Source: an uncultured Bacteroidales bacterium (GTDB lineage: Bacteria > Bacteroidota > Bacteroidia > Bacteroidales > UBA3824). From it: DNA of 36,859 nucleotides. The stretch covers positions 1-36,859 of the forward strand of contig CAJOJG010000033.1 in assembly GCA_905234655.1 (NCBI GenBank), in the 5' to 3' direction. Below are positions 14,766 through 24,062 of the stretch, one piece after another. The first letter of the stretch is position 1. Each line of letters starts with the position of its first letter. The notes under the pieces were generated by a model, which saw only the letters and a list, made by a program, of their open reading frames with translations, was not told the origin of the DNA and did not search any database. The position numbers and the translations under genes are program-made.

Positions 14766-17655
14766 GAGTTCTTGCAACTTCCTTCTCCTCGTAGGCTTCG
14801 AGGATGTCACCGACTTGGTATTCGTGGAATTTCTCGAGGTCGATACCGCACTCCATGCCCATTGCGACTTCCTTAACGTCGTCCTTATAGTGCTTGAGGG
14901 CAGCGACCTTGCCTTTGTGGATAACGACACCGTCACGAACGACACGGCAACTGTTGGTTCTCAAAACCTTGCCAGATGTCACGAGACAGCCCGCGATATT
15001 ACCGACTTTGGCAATCCTGAATACTGACTTGACTTCCGCAACGCCAAACTCCTCCTCTTTCGTCTTCGGAGCGAGCAGGCCCTCCATCGCGTGCTTGACG
15101 GCATCGATTGCGTCGTAGATGATGGAATACAACTTGATGTCGATTTGCTCCTTGTCGGCGAGCTTCTTCGCGCTTGCAGAGGGACGCACGTCAAAGCCGA
15201 TGATGATTGCGTTGGACGCGGAGGCGAGCATGATGTCGTTTTCAGAAATCTGACCGACGCCCTTGCCGATGATGTTGACTTGGATTTCTTCCGTCGAGAG
15301 TTTTTCGAGCGAATCCTGGACAGCCTCGACCGAACCCTGGACATCGCCCTTGATGATGATGTTAAGTTCGTGGAAGTTGCCAAGCTTGATGCGTCGACCG
15401 ATTTCTTCGAGCGTCAAGTGTTTCTTTGTGCGGACGCCGATCTCGCGCTCAAGTTGTGCGCGGCGCAATGCGCGCTCACGTGCCGAGCGTTCGTCGTCCA
15501 TCACCTCGAACCTGTCGCCTGCTACCGGCGGGCCGTCAAGTCCGAGCACCGATGCCGGTTCTGCCGGTTTGACCTCGTAGATGTTCTTGCCGCGCTCGTT
15601 GAACATGGCTTTTACCTTGCCGGAATGTGCGCCAGCCCATAATACGTCGCCGATTTTTAGTGTGCCACGCTCCACAAGGACTGTCGCCATGTAGCCGCGA
15701 CCCTTGTCGAGCGTCGACTCGACAACCGTACCTTCCGCCTTGCAGTTGAAGTTAGCCCTGAGTTCGAGCATCTCGGCTTCAAGCTGTATGCGCTCGAGGA
15801 GTTTGTCGACATTATAGCCGGTCATTGCGGAGATTTCCACAGAGCCATACTTGCCGCCCCAGTCCTCGACGAGGAAGTTGCGCTTGGCGAGTTCTTCCTT
15901 GATTTTTTCAACATTTGCGGTCGGGAGGTCGACTTTCGTGATGGCGAACACAATCGGAACGCCAGCCGCCTGCGCGTGTGCAATAGCCTCCTCGGTCTGC
16001 GGCATGACTGTACTGTCGGCAGCCACGACGATGACGGCGATGTCTGTGATTTTTGCGCCACGGGCACGCATGGCTGTGAACGCCTGGTGTCCCGGGGTGT
16101 CGAGGAATGTAATGTGGTTTCCGTCGGGGAGCGTGACGTTATACGCGCCGATGGCCTGCGTGATGCCGCCAGCCTCGCCGGAGATGACGTTTGTATTTCG
16201 GATATAGTCGAGGAGCTTTGTCTTGCCGTGGTCGACGTGACCCATGACGACAACTATAGGCGCACGTGGCTGGAGGTCTTCGGGGTTGTCCTCGACGACT
16301 TCCTTTTTCTTGCCTTCTTCATTGTCGTCGCCGATGAACTCTACGTCAAAACCATATTCTTCGGCGACGAGCGATATGATGTCGGCGTCGAGCCTCTGGT
16401 TAATGGCTATGACAGTTCCCAGGTCGAAGCATGTCGAAATAATCTTGCTGACTGGAACGTCCATGAGCGATGCAAGCTCGTTGGCGGACACGAACTCGGT
16501 GACTTGGAGCGTCTTCTTCTCCAATTCTTCGAGCTCCCTCTCCTCCTCGAGCCTGTGGCGGTCCTCAACACGCTTGTCGTGGCGGCGCAAGGCGGCTTTG
16601 TTTTTGCCCTTGCCTTTTAATAACTGGGCGAGGGTTTCTTTCACATTCCTGTTTGCGTCCTCGACAATGACATCCTGGGACTGCGGCTGGTGCTTGTCGC
16701 GGTTGCGTCTTCTTTCCTGCGACCGCCTGGAGCTTGAGCTGTTATTGTTGTCCTTATTATTAGCGTTGCCGTTGTTTCCGGCGGCGTTGTTGTTTCCACC
16801 GGCATTGCCGTTGTTGTTGCCACCGCCGTTTACTCCGTTGCGGTTTTTCTGCGGGCCGTCCCTCCTTTCGCGACGTCCGCTCTGCTGTGCGGTAGTGTCG
16901 TTAATGTCGACGCGCTCCTTGTCGATGCGCCTGCGCCTTCTCTTTTTCTTGCCGCTTTTCTTGGACTCGTCGGTAAGTTCAATCTTGCCGATGATCCTCG
17001 GGCCGGTGAGGGTCACTGAACCTGGCCTGAAAACTTCGGGTTCGGAATTTTCGGCTGGTTTTGGCGTTTGAGGTGTCGTGGTAGGTGCGGCGGGCTGTGC
17101 AGCCGGCTGCTGGTTCTGAACGACCGGCTTGGGTTGCTGGGAGCCGTCGTTGCGTTGCTGTTGCTGTTGCTGTTGTTGTTGCTTATTACGGTCCTGGCCC
17201 GGCTGTTTCTTGTCGGGTCGAGTCTTTGTGTTAAGTGCGTTAAGGTCTATTTTACCAAGCACTTTGGGCAGCGTCGGTTCCTGTGACCTTTGTTTCTGTT
17301 TCTGCTGATTCTGCTGCCTGTTGTTATTTGACTTTTGGTTCTGGTCTAACACTTTAACTTCCTTTTTGTCTGCGGGAACTTGGTTAGTGTTGGATGATTT
17401 GTTGGCTTTGTTTTCAGCATTAATGGCCTTCTTACGTTCTTTTTCTTTTTCTGCCTCCTTTTCGCTGAGTTTCTTGGCCATTTGGTCGGAGGCATACTCT
17501 CTCTGAAGGAGTTCGTACTGCCGTGGCGTAATCTTAGTGTTCGGGTTCCCGGACACGTCGAATCCTTTCTTTTTCAGGAAGTCCACGATAGTATTCACTC
17601 CTACGCTGAGCTCGTTGGCTACTTTAAACAATCTTATTTCTTTATCGATGCCCAT
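14752..17655 (-). CDS. infB: Translation initiation factor IF-2
   Basis: The 967-residue GTPase places initiator tRNA on the small ribosomal subunit. The N-terminal IF2_N region (about 1-55) is followed by a long basic, Gln/Asn-rich linker to about residue 330 that holds ten consecutive Gln (159-168) and Gly/Asn runs, then a second IF2_N block near 385-440. The G domain starts with GHVDHGKT (473-480), then DTPGH and TKVD; domains II-IV follow to the C-terminus. Two departures from familiar bacterial sequences are visible in the G domain: Lys after GKT where Ser is common, and ITQAIGAY where ITQHIGAY is common. It is third in the conserved rimP-nusA-infB order, 54 bp after nusA. Confidence 0.97.
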   Translation of the reverse strand: MGIDKEIRLFKVANELSVGVNTIVDFLKKKGFDVSGNPNTKITPRQYELLQREYASDQMAKKLSEKEAEKEKERKKAINAENKANKSSNTNQVPADKKEVKVLDQNQKSNNNRQQNQQKQKQRSQEPTLPKVLGKIDLNALNTKTRPDKKQPGQDRNKQQQQQQQQQRNDGSQQPKPVVQNQQPAAQPAAPTTTPQTPKPAENSEPEVFRPGSVTLTGPRIIGKIELTDESKKSGKKKRRRRRIDKERVDINDTTAQQSGRRERRDGPQKNRNGVNGGGNNNGNAGGNNNAAGNNGNANNKDNNNSSSSRRSQERRRNRDKHQPQSQDVIVEDANRNVKETLAQLLKGKGKNKAALRRHDKRVEDRHRLEEERELEELEKKTLQVTEFVSANELASLMDVPVSKIISTCFDLGTVIAINQRLDADIISLVAEEYGFDVEFIGDDNEEGKKKEVVEDNPEDLQPRAPIVVVMGHVDHGKTKLLDYIRNTNVISGEAGGITQAIGAYNVTLPDGNHITFLDTPGHQAFTAMRARGAKITDIAVIVVAADSTVMPQTEEAIAHAQAAGVPIVFAITKVDLPTANVEKIKEELAKRNFLVEDWGGKYGSVEISAMTGYNVDKLLERIQLEAEMLELRANFNCKAEGTVVESTLDKGRGYMATVLVERGTLKIGDVLWAGAHSGKVKAMFNERGKNIYEVKPAEPASVLGLDGPPVAGDRFEVMDDERSARERALRRAQLEREIGVRTKKHLTLEEIGRRIKLGNFHELNIIIKGDVQGSVEAVQDSLEKLSTEEIQVNIIGKGVGQISENDIMLASASNAIIIGFDVRPSASAKKLADKEQIDIKLYSIIYDAIDAVKHAMEGLLAPKTKEEEFGVAEVKSVFRIAKVGNIAGCLVTSGKVLRTNSCRVVRDGVVIHKGKVAALKHYKDDVKEVAMGMECGIDLEKFHEYQVGDILEAYEEKEVARTLDEE

Positions 17656-17709
17656 ATAAGGAATTAAAGTTTTACGTTAGCTAAAGATCAAAATCAAATA
17701 ACCGTCTCG

Positions 17710-18954
17710 TTATTCCTGCTCCAGCTCTTCCCTGAAGATTTTGATAACGTCGTCGATAGTTTCCTCTTCGAGGTCAGTACGCCTGATGAGTTCTTCTCTC
17801 GGTATGTTGAGTACGTCGCGGGCCGTGTCGCATCCGATGGCCTTAAGCGCGTCAATAATCCAGCCATCGATTTCGTCAGTAAACTCGTTGAGGTCCACGT
17901 CGTCCTCCGCCCCTTCTTCAATGTCCCTGAACACCTCGATGTCGTAGCCCGTAAGCTGGCTTGCGAGCTTGATGTTGGAGCCGTTCTTTCCGATAGCCTT
18001 TGAGACTTCCTCCGGGTCGAGGAATACTTCGACTTTCTTCTCGGCTTCGACGACGCGGATGTCGTTGACATTGGCGGGAGAGAGTGTGCGCTGTATGAAC
18101 AGCGGGATGTTGGTTGTATAGGGCACAACGTCGATGTTTTCGTTACGGAGCTCGCGGACGATTCCATGTATGCGGGAACCCTTCATGCCGACGCATGCGC
18201 CTACCGGGTCGATGCGGTCGTCGTAACTATCTACTGCCACTTTTGCCCTCTCGCCCGGGATACGGACGATTTTCTTTATAGTGATAAGTCCGTCAAGGAT
18301 TTCCGGCACTTCGCGCTCGAAGAGCCTTTCAAGGAACATTGGCGATGTTCTCGAGAGGGTAATGCTCGGTGTGCCGTTTTTCATCTCGACGTTGCTTATG
18401 ACAGCCTTTAGCGTGTCGCCCTTGTGGAAGAAGTCGGTGGGTATCTGCTCCTGCTTGGGCAGGACGAGGTCGTTGCCGTCTTCGTCGCGTACAAGGATTT
18501 CTTTTTTCCAAACCTGATATACTTCGCCGGTCACAATCTCGCCGATGCGGTTCTTGTACTTCTCGTACAGTTTTTCCTTCTCGAACTCGAGGATTTTGGA
18601 CGTGAGGTTCTGGCGCAGCGTCAGTATGGCGCGGCGTCCGAAGTCCTGGAATTTCACTTCGTCGGTCACTTCCTCGTCGATTTCATAGTCTGAATCGATG
18701 CTCTTGGCTTCCGAGAGCGATATTTCGAGGTTCGGGTCCTGTACGTCCCCGTCTTCAACGACGACGCGGTTGCGGTAGATTTCGAGGTCGCCTCGGTCGA
18801 TGTTGATGATTATGTCGAAATTCTCGTCTGTGCCAAATCTCTTGGCGAGGATGCTCCTGAAGACTTCCTCAATCACGCGCATCATCGTGGCGCGGTCGAT
18901 GCTTTTTTGCTCCTTAAACTCGGCAAAGGATTCTATCAGATTGTTGATTTCCAT
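17710..18954 (-). CDS. nusA: Transcription termination/antitermination factor NusA
   Basis: The 414-residue protein binds RNA polymerase and nascent RNA. It shows the N-terminal NusA domain (about 1-125), an S1 domain (about 135-205, IGEIVTGEVYQVWKKEILV), KH1 and KH2 (about 230-350, including DPVGACVGMKGSRI and KAIGKNGSNIKLAS) and a short acidic C-terminal helix-hairpin-helix-like region. It lacks the long gamma-proteobacterial C-terminal repeats, as is usual outside that group. It lies 17 bp after rimP and 54 bp before infB. Confidence 0.97.
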   Translation of the reverse strand: MEINNLIESFAEFKEQKSIDRATMMRVIEEVFRSILAKRFGTDENFDIIINIDRGDLEIYRNRVVVEDGDVQDPNLEISLSEAKSIDSDYEIDEEVTDEVKFQDFGRRAILTLRQNLTSKILEFEKEKLYEKYKNRIGEIVTGEVYQVWKKEILVRDEDGNDLVLPKQEQIPTDFFHKGDTLKAVISNVEMKNGTPSITLSRTSPMFLERLFEREVPEILDGLITIKKIVRIPGERAKVAVDSYDDRIDPVGACVGMKGSRIHGIVRELRNENIDVVPYTTNIPLFIQRTLSPANVNDIRVVEAEKKVEVFLDPEEVSKAIGKNGSNIKLASQLTGYDIEVFRDIEEGAEDDVDLNEFTDEIDGWIIDALKAIGCDTARDVLNIPREELIRRTDLEEETIDDVIKIFREELEQE

Positions 18955-18971
18955 GTGTTTTCCGCCTAAAA

Positions 18972-19436
18972 TTATTTAAACGTTATCTTTAATTTTACGT
19001 ACTTTACATCGCAATATTTATATGTGTTCCGCTCCGTGACCGTGACTTTCTTCCCGCCCTGCCGCTCGGTATGCGCGGTCTCCAATACGAATGACTCGCC
19101 GGCGGCCTCGGCTATCTTTCCGTGGAGCTTTTCGCCGTCGGGCATCTCCATGTCGATGTCCTTGCCGATGTTCTTGCGGTACTGCCGTGGCAGCCTTAAT
19201 GGCTCCGAAAGCCCGGGGCTCGACACCTCAAGGTCATAGTCCTCAGCGTCACGGTCCAATGAGCCTTCTATCGCCGCGCTTAATTCGCCACATTCGTCTA
19301 TCGTTATGCCTGCGTCAGTGTCGGCTTTTACCACGATGTCGTTGTCCTTGGAGACTTTCACGTCCACGATGAAGAACTTTTCCGACAATCCGGGGTTGGA
19401 CTCGACTATCTGTCTTACTGTCTGTGCTGAAATCAT
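18972..19436 (-). CDS. rimP: Ribosome maturation factor RimP
   Basis: The 154-residue cytoplasmic protein is needed for 30S subunit maturation. The signature DLEVSSPGLSEPLR is at about 69-82, with an N-terminal alpha/beta domain and a C-terminal SH3-like domain (KLHGKIAEAAGESFVLE). It is the first gene of the rimP-nusA-infB operon and has a strong promoter at 19521-19490 and a leader hairpin at 19479-19454 just ahead of the start codon. Confidence 0.95.
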   Translation of the reverse strand: MISAQTVRQIVESNPGLSEKFFIVDVKVSKDNDIVVKADTDAGITIDECGELSAAIEGSLDRDAEDYDLEVSSPGLSEPLRLPRQYRKNIGKDIDMEMPDGEKLHGKIAEAAGESFVLETAHTERQGGKKVTVTERNTYKYCDVKYVKLKITFK

Positions 19437-19453
19437 ATCTTTTTTGCGAATAA

Positions 19454-19479
19454 AATAGGGGACAATCGTGTCCCCTATT
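19454..19479 (-). promoter_or_regulatory. Leader hairpin ahead of rimP
   Basis: A perfect 11-bp stem AATAGGGGACA/TGTCCCCTATT with a four-base loop lies between the rimP promoter and the start codon (19436), so it should form at the very 5' end of the rimP-nusA-infB mRNA. A weak T-rich stretch follows on the minus strand. It may stabilise the mRNA or regulate it; neither can be shown here. Confidence 0.6.
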
Positions 19480-19489
19480 CACTTTGGCG

Positions 19490-19521
19490 CAAAGTTACAT
19501 ATTAGTTTTCAAATTTGCAAA
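19490..19521 (-). promoter_or_regulatory. Bacteroidetes-type promoter of rimP-nusA-infB
   Basis: On the minus strand TTTG (19521-19518) and TAACTTTG (19497-19490) are 20 bases apart, an exact consensus match. The predicted start of transcription is about 7 bases downstream, just before the leader hairpin. Confidence 0.75.
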
Positions 19522-19572
19522 TATATTTTAAAATATTTTTTCAATCACCGCCACAGGCACTTCTACAGCCAT

Positions 19573-20544
19573 TCAGCGGCTATACGCCTGTCGCCTCTCC
19601 GACTGGTCCACAACTTTAATTTTGTAGACTTTTCCACTCTTGTTTGTCAATTTTGTGTCGCGGAGCCAGGGATTAAGAAGTTTTAACATTTTATAGTTGA
19701 CAGACACGTCCTTGGCGAATGTGTAGAGGTCGTTAATCGTCGTGTCGACCTCGATTGTGCGGGTCTTTATCTCGGGATAGAGGTCGTTCTCCTTATACAC
19801 AAAACCATACGCATCGGGATTTTGCATGACGAGTTTCAACGCCAGTATCCTGTATATGTAGCGTCCGGTCTCGGTATAGTTCCGCAGGTCGTAGTACGAG
19901 TCCACGCCCTGACGGTCAACGAGTTTCTGCATTCCGGCCTGTCCACAGTTATAGGACGCGGCGGCGAGTGTCCAGTTTCCAAACTTGCGGTACGCCTGGT
20001 GGAAATACTTGCAGGCTACTTTCGTGGCTTTCTCGACATTATACCTCTCGTCAACCTCGGAGTTAATCTCCAAGCCGTTTTCCTTGCCCGTGGACTCCAA
20101 CAACTGCCAGAATCCCACTGCCTTGGCTGGCGAAACCACATGGTCCATGCCGCTTTCCGCAACGCAAAGGTAAAGGAAATCCTCGTGGATGTTATTTTGG
20201 GCAAGAATCTCGCGGATAGTCGGGAAATAGCGGTTTGCGCGTTTAAGGTACAAGAACATCTGCGAATGCCAATACATCACCTTTATAATCTCAGCGTCCA
20301 ATGCTTCCCTGACGTCAAAATCCTCAAGCGGCACACGCTCGCCACAGAATGTCAGGCTGTCAGGTAGTCGGGGAAGGTAGTTGCCATAATTCTCACGCAT
20401 CTCGGCTTTATAGGCACTGTCGACGCTGCTGTTGTCTGTGGCCTGTACAAAAAGGTTGACGGACACATACGCCACGACGAGGAATGTCAAGAGATAGACA
20501 AGCATAAGCAACGCCCTTTCGAGTTTGGAGTTCTTGATGTTCAT
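19573..20544 (-). CDS. Membrane-anchored lytic transglycosylase (SLT/MltD-like)
   Basis: The 323-residue protein has one N-terminal membrane segment (about 11-34) and a periplasmic soluble lytic transglycosylase domain. The catalytic Glu130 lies in VAESGMDH, followed by SPAKAVGFWQLL and, further on, ALAAASYNCGQAGM, all typical of the family that cleaves murein glycan strands to 1,6-anhydromuramyl products. The last 60 residues (TINDLYTFAKDVSVNYKMLKLLNPWL and beyond) resemble a degenerate LysM/MltD tail. It lies upstream of rimP on the same strand, but rimP has its own promoter, so the two need not be co-regulated. Confidence 0.92.
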   Translation of the reverse strand: MNIKNSKLERALLMLVYLLTFLVVAYVSVNLFVQATDNSSVDSAYKAEMRENYGNYLPRLPDSLTFCGERVPLEDFDVREALDAEIIKVMYWHSQMFLYLKRANRYFPTIREILAQNNIHEDFLYLCVAESGMDHVVSPAKAVGFWQLLESTGKENGLEINSEVDERYNVEKATKVACKYFHQAYRKFGNWTLAAASYNCGQAGMQKLVDRQGVDSYYDLRNYTETGRYIYRILALKLVMQNPDAYGFVYKENDLYPEIKTRTIEVDTTINDLYTFAKDVSVNYKMLKLLNPWLRDTKLTNKSGKVYKIKVVDQSERRQAYSR

Positions 20545-20659
20545 AATATTCGGTTTTAGCAGTTAAGGAAAATAGTAACATTTGCCAAACATTTTGCAAA
20601 AAACAGACCACTTTTTACAACAAAATGCCACATTATTTTATATTTCAAAATAAAAAAAT

Positions 20660-20667
20660 TATTTTTG
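20660..20667 (+). promoter_or_regulatory. Candidate -7 element of the DUF1460 gene
   Basis: TATTTTTG matches TAnnTTTG, 28 bases before ATG 20695. A clear TTG at -33 is missing. Its position argues against the alternative TTG start at 20665. Confidence 0.4.
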
Positions 20668-20694
20668 TCGCCGACTATAATCCAAGCACAGACA

Positions 20695-22131
20695 ATGAAA
20701 ACTATAGCAATCATACTCGCCGCCGCATCGATACTCCAGTCATCATGCTCCGCCGACACGGAATCTTTCTCCATCACGCTCTCCGGCAAGAGCTGCAACA
20801 ACCTCACTGCCAAGCTGTACCGTGAATCCGACACTGGACTTGCGCTCATGGACTCCACGCGCTTCGAGATGCAGAAGGCGCACTTCGAAGGACGGACTGA
20901 CACGCCCGAACTGATGTACATCTACATCGACAACGCCACGGACTACCTGCCGATTTTTGTCGAGAACTCCCGCATCGACATCGACCTGAACTACTCCAAG
21001 CCAGCCAAAAGCGTAATCACCGGCTCCGAATCCAACAAAATATTCACCGACTTCCTCCAGGCGTTCTCCATGTACAGCTCAAAGGAGACCGGCAACCTCA
21101 AAATCCTCCAGAGCGCGTACAACAACCACGACACGCTGATGATAGAGAACCTTGAGAAGGAGCGCAACGCCATCAGGCAGGAAATCTCCAGTTTCCAAAG
21201 GCTGTTCATCAAAAAATACATCGACCACCCGATAGCCTGCTATATCCTCAGCGCGCACCTCATGCACACCATGCCTCACGACAGCCTCCAGCAACTCGCC
21301 GACTCCATCCCGCCCGAAAACCGCGACAACATCTACTACCGCCGAATCCTCGCCCACCTCGAACACAAGGACGCCCGAAACGAGGCATACGACAGCATCG
21401 CCACGCTCCTCAAGCCATGCCGCACGACAGCCGAGCGCATAACCACCGCCGCAAAACACCTCGTCGGCCGCCCCTACACAGCCGGAACGCTTGACAACGG
21501 CGACGACGAGACCATAATAACAGACCTCACTCAATTTGACTGTGTGACCTTCCAGGAAACATGCCTTGCGCTCGCCATCGATGCCGGAAGCCCACAGCCG
21601 TCTTTTGAAAACTTCCGCTCTGTGATTGAAAACCTGCGCTACCGCGACGGCAGGAACACCGGCTACTGCTCGCGGCTCCACTACACCACAGACTGGCTCG
21701 CCGAAAACGCCCGCCGTGGCAACATAGAAATCCTCACAGACGACCTTGGCGGAATCCCGCTGCCCAACAAGATAAAATTCATGTCGACCCACAGCAACCT
21801 CTACCGACACCTTAATAATAACCCCGCCGCCATCGACTCGATCCGGCAGCGCGAAAAATGGCTTGACGACAACCACGCCCTCTACATTCCAAAATCGAAA
21901 ATCGCCGCCATTGCCGACCGAATCCCCGACGGAAGCCTTATATTCATCACCACGAACACCGCCGGGCTCGACTTTGCGCACGTGGGCATCGCGATACGCG
22001 AGGACGGCGCGCTAAAAATCATACACGCCTCATCGACATCACACAGAGTGACCGTCTCCCCCACCCCGCTCCCACAATACCTGGAAGGCATAAAACGGTT
22101 CACAGGAATCGCCGTGGCGATACCAAAATAA
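20695..22131 (+). CDS. DUF4369-DUF1460 fusion lipoprotein, NlpC/P60-like amidase
   Basis: From ATG 20695 the product is 478 residues with a lipoprotein-like signal (LQSSC, Cys18). Residues about 25-125 resemble DUF4369, the beta-sandwich usually found ahead of TlpA-type thioredoxins. Residues 130-245 are helical. From about 250 the sequence follows DUF1460, an NlpC/P60-like cysteine amidase family: HLVGRPYTAGTLD, catalytic Cys283 in QFDCVTFQE, and the His in DFAHVGIAIR. No thioredoxin motif (CxxC) follows the DUF4369 part, so that domain has been joined to a cell-wall amidase instead. Likely role: cleavage of peptidoglycan-derived peptides or muropeptides in the envelope. The domain call for the N-terminal part is less sure than for the C-terminal part. 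Confidence 0.82.
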   Translation: MKTIAIILAAASILQSSCSADTESFSITLSGKSCNNLTAKLYRESDTGLALMDSTRFEMQKAHFEGRTDTPELMYIYIDNATDYLPIFVENSRIDIDLNYSKPAKSVITGSESNKIFTDFLQAFSMYSSKETGNLKILQSAYNNHDTLMIENLEKERNAIRQEISSFQRLFIKKYIDHPIACYILSAHLMHTMPHDSLQQLADSIPPENRDNIYYRRILAHLEHKDARNEAYDSIATLLKPCRTTAERITTAAKHLVGRPYTAGTLDNGDDETIITDLTQFDCVTFQETCLALAIDAGSPQPSFENFRSVIENLRYRDGRNTGYCSRLHYTTDWLAENARRGNIEILTDDLGGIPLPNKIKFMSTHSNLYRHLNNNPAAIDSIRQREKWLDDNHALYIPKSKIAAIADRIPDGSLIFITTNTAGLDFAHVGIAIREDGALKIIHASSTSHRVTVSPTPLPQYLEGIKRFTGIAVAIPK

Positions 22132-22146
22132 TTTTTTCACAAAAAC

Positions 22147-22178
22147 TTGCACATATTCCACAAAAAACATTAACTTTG
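22147..22178 (+). promoter_or_regulatory. Bacteroidetes-type promoter of fba
   Basis: TTG (22147-22149) and TAACTTTG (22171-22178) are 21 bases apart, ahead of the start codon at 22220. Confidence 0.75.
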
Positions 22179-22219
22179 CGCTTGGAATAGTAAAAACACA
22201 TTCTAATACATTATAAATT

Positions 22220-23215
22220 ATGGTATCATACAAAGAATTAGGCCTTGTTAACACAAGGGAAATGTTCGCGAAGGCAGTTAAAGGCGGCTACGCCATCCCC
22301 GCGTTCAACTTCAACACAATGGAGCAGATGCAGGCCATCGTCCAGGCCGCTGTAGAAACAAAGTCTCCCGTAATCATGCAGGTATCAAAGGGCGCGCGCA
22401 ACTACGCAAACGCCACAATCCTCCGCTACATGGCTCAGGGCGCAGTAGAATACGCCAAGGAACTCGGCTGCCCCAACCCGCAGATTGTACTCCACCTCGA
22501 CCACGGCGACAGCTTCGAGCTCTGCAAGGACTGCATCGACATGGGCTTCTCGTCGGTGATGTACGACGGCTCCTCGCTGCCATACGAAGAGAACATCAAG
22601 ATTTCCCGCCAGGTAGTAGAATACGCACACGCACACGACGTTACAGTAGAGTGCGAACTCGGCGTGCTCGCAGGCGTTGAAGACGAAGTATCGTCCGCAG
22701 TATCCCACTACACCAAGCCCGAGGAAGTAATCGACTTCGCAACCCGCACCGGCTGCGACTCGCTCGCCATCTCCATCGGCACATCGCACGGCGCATACAA
22801 GTTCACCCCCGCACAGTGCACACGCAACGCCGAGGGCAAGCTCGTTCCCCCGCCGCTCGCATTCGACGTATTGCACGAGATCGAGAAGAAGCTCCCCGGA
22901 TTCCCGATCGTACTCCACGGCTCGTCTTCGGTTCCGCAGGAAGAGGTTGACACCATCAACCAGTACGGCGGCAAACTCCCCGACGCAATCGGCATCCCCG
23001 AGGAACAGCTCCGCGAGGCTTCCAAGTCCGCAGTCTGCAAAATCAACATCGACTCCGACTCCCGCCTTGCAATGACCGCAGCAATACGCAAGTACCTCGC
23101 CGAGAACCCTGGACACTTCGACCCGCGCCAGTACCTCAAGCCCGCACGCGAGAACATGAAGAAGATGTACATCCACAAGATTGTCAACGTCCTCGGCTCT
23201 AACGACAAACTCTAA
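22220..23215 (+). CDS. fba: Class II fructose-bisphosphate aldolase
   Basis: The 331-residue enzyme interconverts fructose 1,6-bisphosphate with dihydroxyacetone phosphate and glyceraldehyde 3-phosphate in the cytoplasm. It is a zinc-dependent class II aldolase: zinc and catalytic residues are visible in LHLDHGDSFE (DHGD at 94-97), CELGVLAGVEDE, GTSHGAYK and VLHGSS, with substrate contacts in KINIDSDSR. Codon use is strongly biased to C-ending codons, as expected for a highly expressed gene. It has its own promoter and a terminator (23251-23287), so it is monocistronic. Confidence 0.97.
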   Translation: MVSYKELGLVNTREMFAKAVKGGYAIPAFNFNTMEQMQAIVQAAVETKSPVIMQVSKGARNYANATILRYMAQGAVEYAKELGCPNPQIVLHLDHGDSFELCKDCIDMGFSSVMYDGSSLPYEENIKISRQVVEYAHAHDVTVECELGVLAGVEDEVSSAVSHYTKPEEVIDFATRTGCDSLAISIGTSHGAYKFTPAQCTRNAEGKLVPPPLAFDVLHEIEKKLPGFPIVLHGSSSVPQEEVDTINQYGGKLPDAIGIPEEQLREASKSAVCKINIDSDSRLAMTAAIRKYLAENPGHFDPRQYLKPARENMKKMYIHKIVNVLGSNDKL

Positions 23216-23250
23216 ACCACGGACTACTTCAATCAAGCAATAACACTATA

Positions 23251-23287
23251 AAGGAATTCGACACGATGTGCCGGATTCCTTTTTTTA
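23251..23287 (+). terminator. Rho-independent terminator after fba
   Basis: AAGGAATTCG (23251-23260) pairs with CGGATTCCTT (23272-23281) with one G-T wobble. The stem continues inward with a single mismatch to a GAT loop, and a T run follows. It covers an ATG at 23266 that might otherwise be taken as the start of the next gene. Confidence 0.82.
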
Positions 23288-23310
23288 AAAATATCGACAC
23301 ACAACCAAAC

Positions 23311-24000
23311 ATGGAAATCCTGATAATAACCCTCACAATCGTGCCGTCGCTCGCGCTGTTGTACTACGTCTACAAGAAAGACCCCAAACGCGAACCATGG
23401 AAACTCGTCCTTAAGACATTCGCCATCGGCGCGCTGTCCGTAATCCCGGCTGTATTAGTCGAAATGTTCTTCGACAGCATAACGAAAGAAGTCCTCGACG
23501 AAAACACATACTTCTACTCCTTCATCGACAACTTCTTCCAAGTCGCATTAGTAGAAGAATTTTTCAAGTGGCTTGTAGTCATGTTCTTCATCTGGAACAG
23601 CAGCTTCTTCGACGACACATACGACGGCATAGTCTACTGCGTGTGCGCGTCATTAGGCTTCGCGCTCTTCGAGAACATATTCTACGTCATGGACGGCGGA
23701 CTCGAGACAGCAATACTCAGGTCATTGTTCACCGGCCACGCAATCTTTGGAGTTGTCATGGGCGTCTACGTATCGAGGGCGCGGCATAACAAACACCTCT
23801 CACAGACTTTCCAAAAGCACAAGAACCTCATGCTCTCGCTCGCCGTCCCGACCATACTGCACGGCGCATACGACTTCCTCTGCGGCTCCGGCGACGGCAC
23901 TCTCGTCCTTATATTCCTCATATTCTACGTGCTCATCGTCGTCTGGGCTTTCAAACTCATCAAACGCGAAGCCGCCAACGACCACAGCCTCTCTGAATGA
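23311..24000 (+). CDS. PrsW-family intramembrane protease
   Basis: The 229-residue protein has about seven hydrophobic segments and the metalloprotease motifs of the PrsW family: VEEFFKW (Glu82, Glu83, Lys86), LFENIFY (121-125), GHAIFG (His143) and LHGAYDF (His184). PrsW in Bacillus cleaves the anti-sigma factor RsiW, and members elsewhere are thought to act in envelope stress; the target here is unknown. An upstream in-frame ATG (23266) lies inside the fba terminator, so ATG 23311 is chosen, starting MEILIITL directly before the first membrane segment. Confidence 0.88.
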   Translation: MEILIITLTIVPSLALLYYVYKKDPKREPWKLVLKTFAIGALSVIPAVLVEMFFDSITKEVLDENTYFYSFIDNFFQVALVEEFFKWLVVMFFIWNSSFFDDTYDGIVYCVCASLGFALFENIFYVMDGGLETAILRSLFTGHAIFGVVMGVYVSRARHNKHLSQTFQKHKNLMLSLAVPTILHGAYDFLCGSGDGTLVLIFLIFYVLIVVWAFKLIKREAANDHSLSE

Positions 24001-24018
24001 CTGTAAATTATCCTGTAC

Positions 24019-24062
24019 TTTTGGGCGAAATCTACCCAAAAACACGTCGATTTCGCCCAAAA
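24019..24062. repeat. 14-bp inverted repeat at the ATPase-remnant junction
   Basis: TTTTGGGCGAAATC (24019-24032) and GATTTCGCCCAAAA (24049-24062) are perfect inverted copies with a 16-base spacer that itself contains ACCCAAAAA. The repeat lies between the prsW stop codon and the first recognisable codons of a truncated ATPase gene. Confidence 0.85.

Noticed and set aside
16244..17071. Long plus-strand frame opposite infB
   Set aside because: It is a compositional shadow of a GC-rich gene; infB is unambiguous on the other strand.
23266..23310. Upstream start for the PrsW-family gene
   Set aside because: The ATG at 23266 lies inside the fba terminator stem and adds residues before the first membrane segment.
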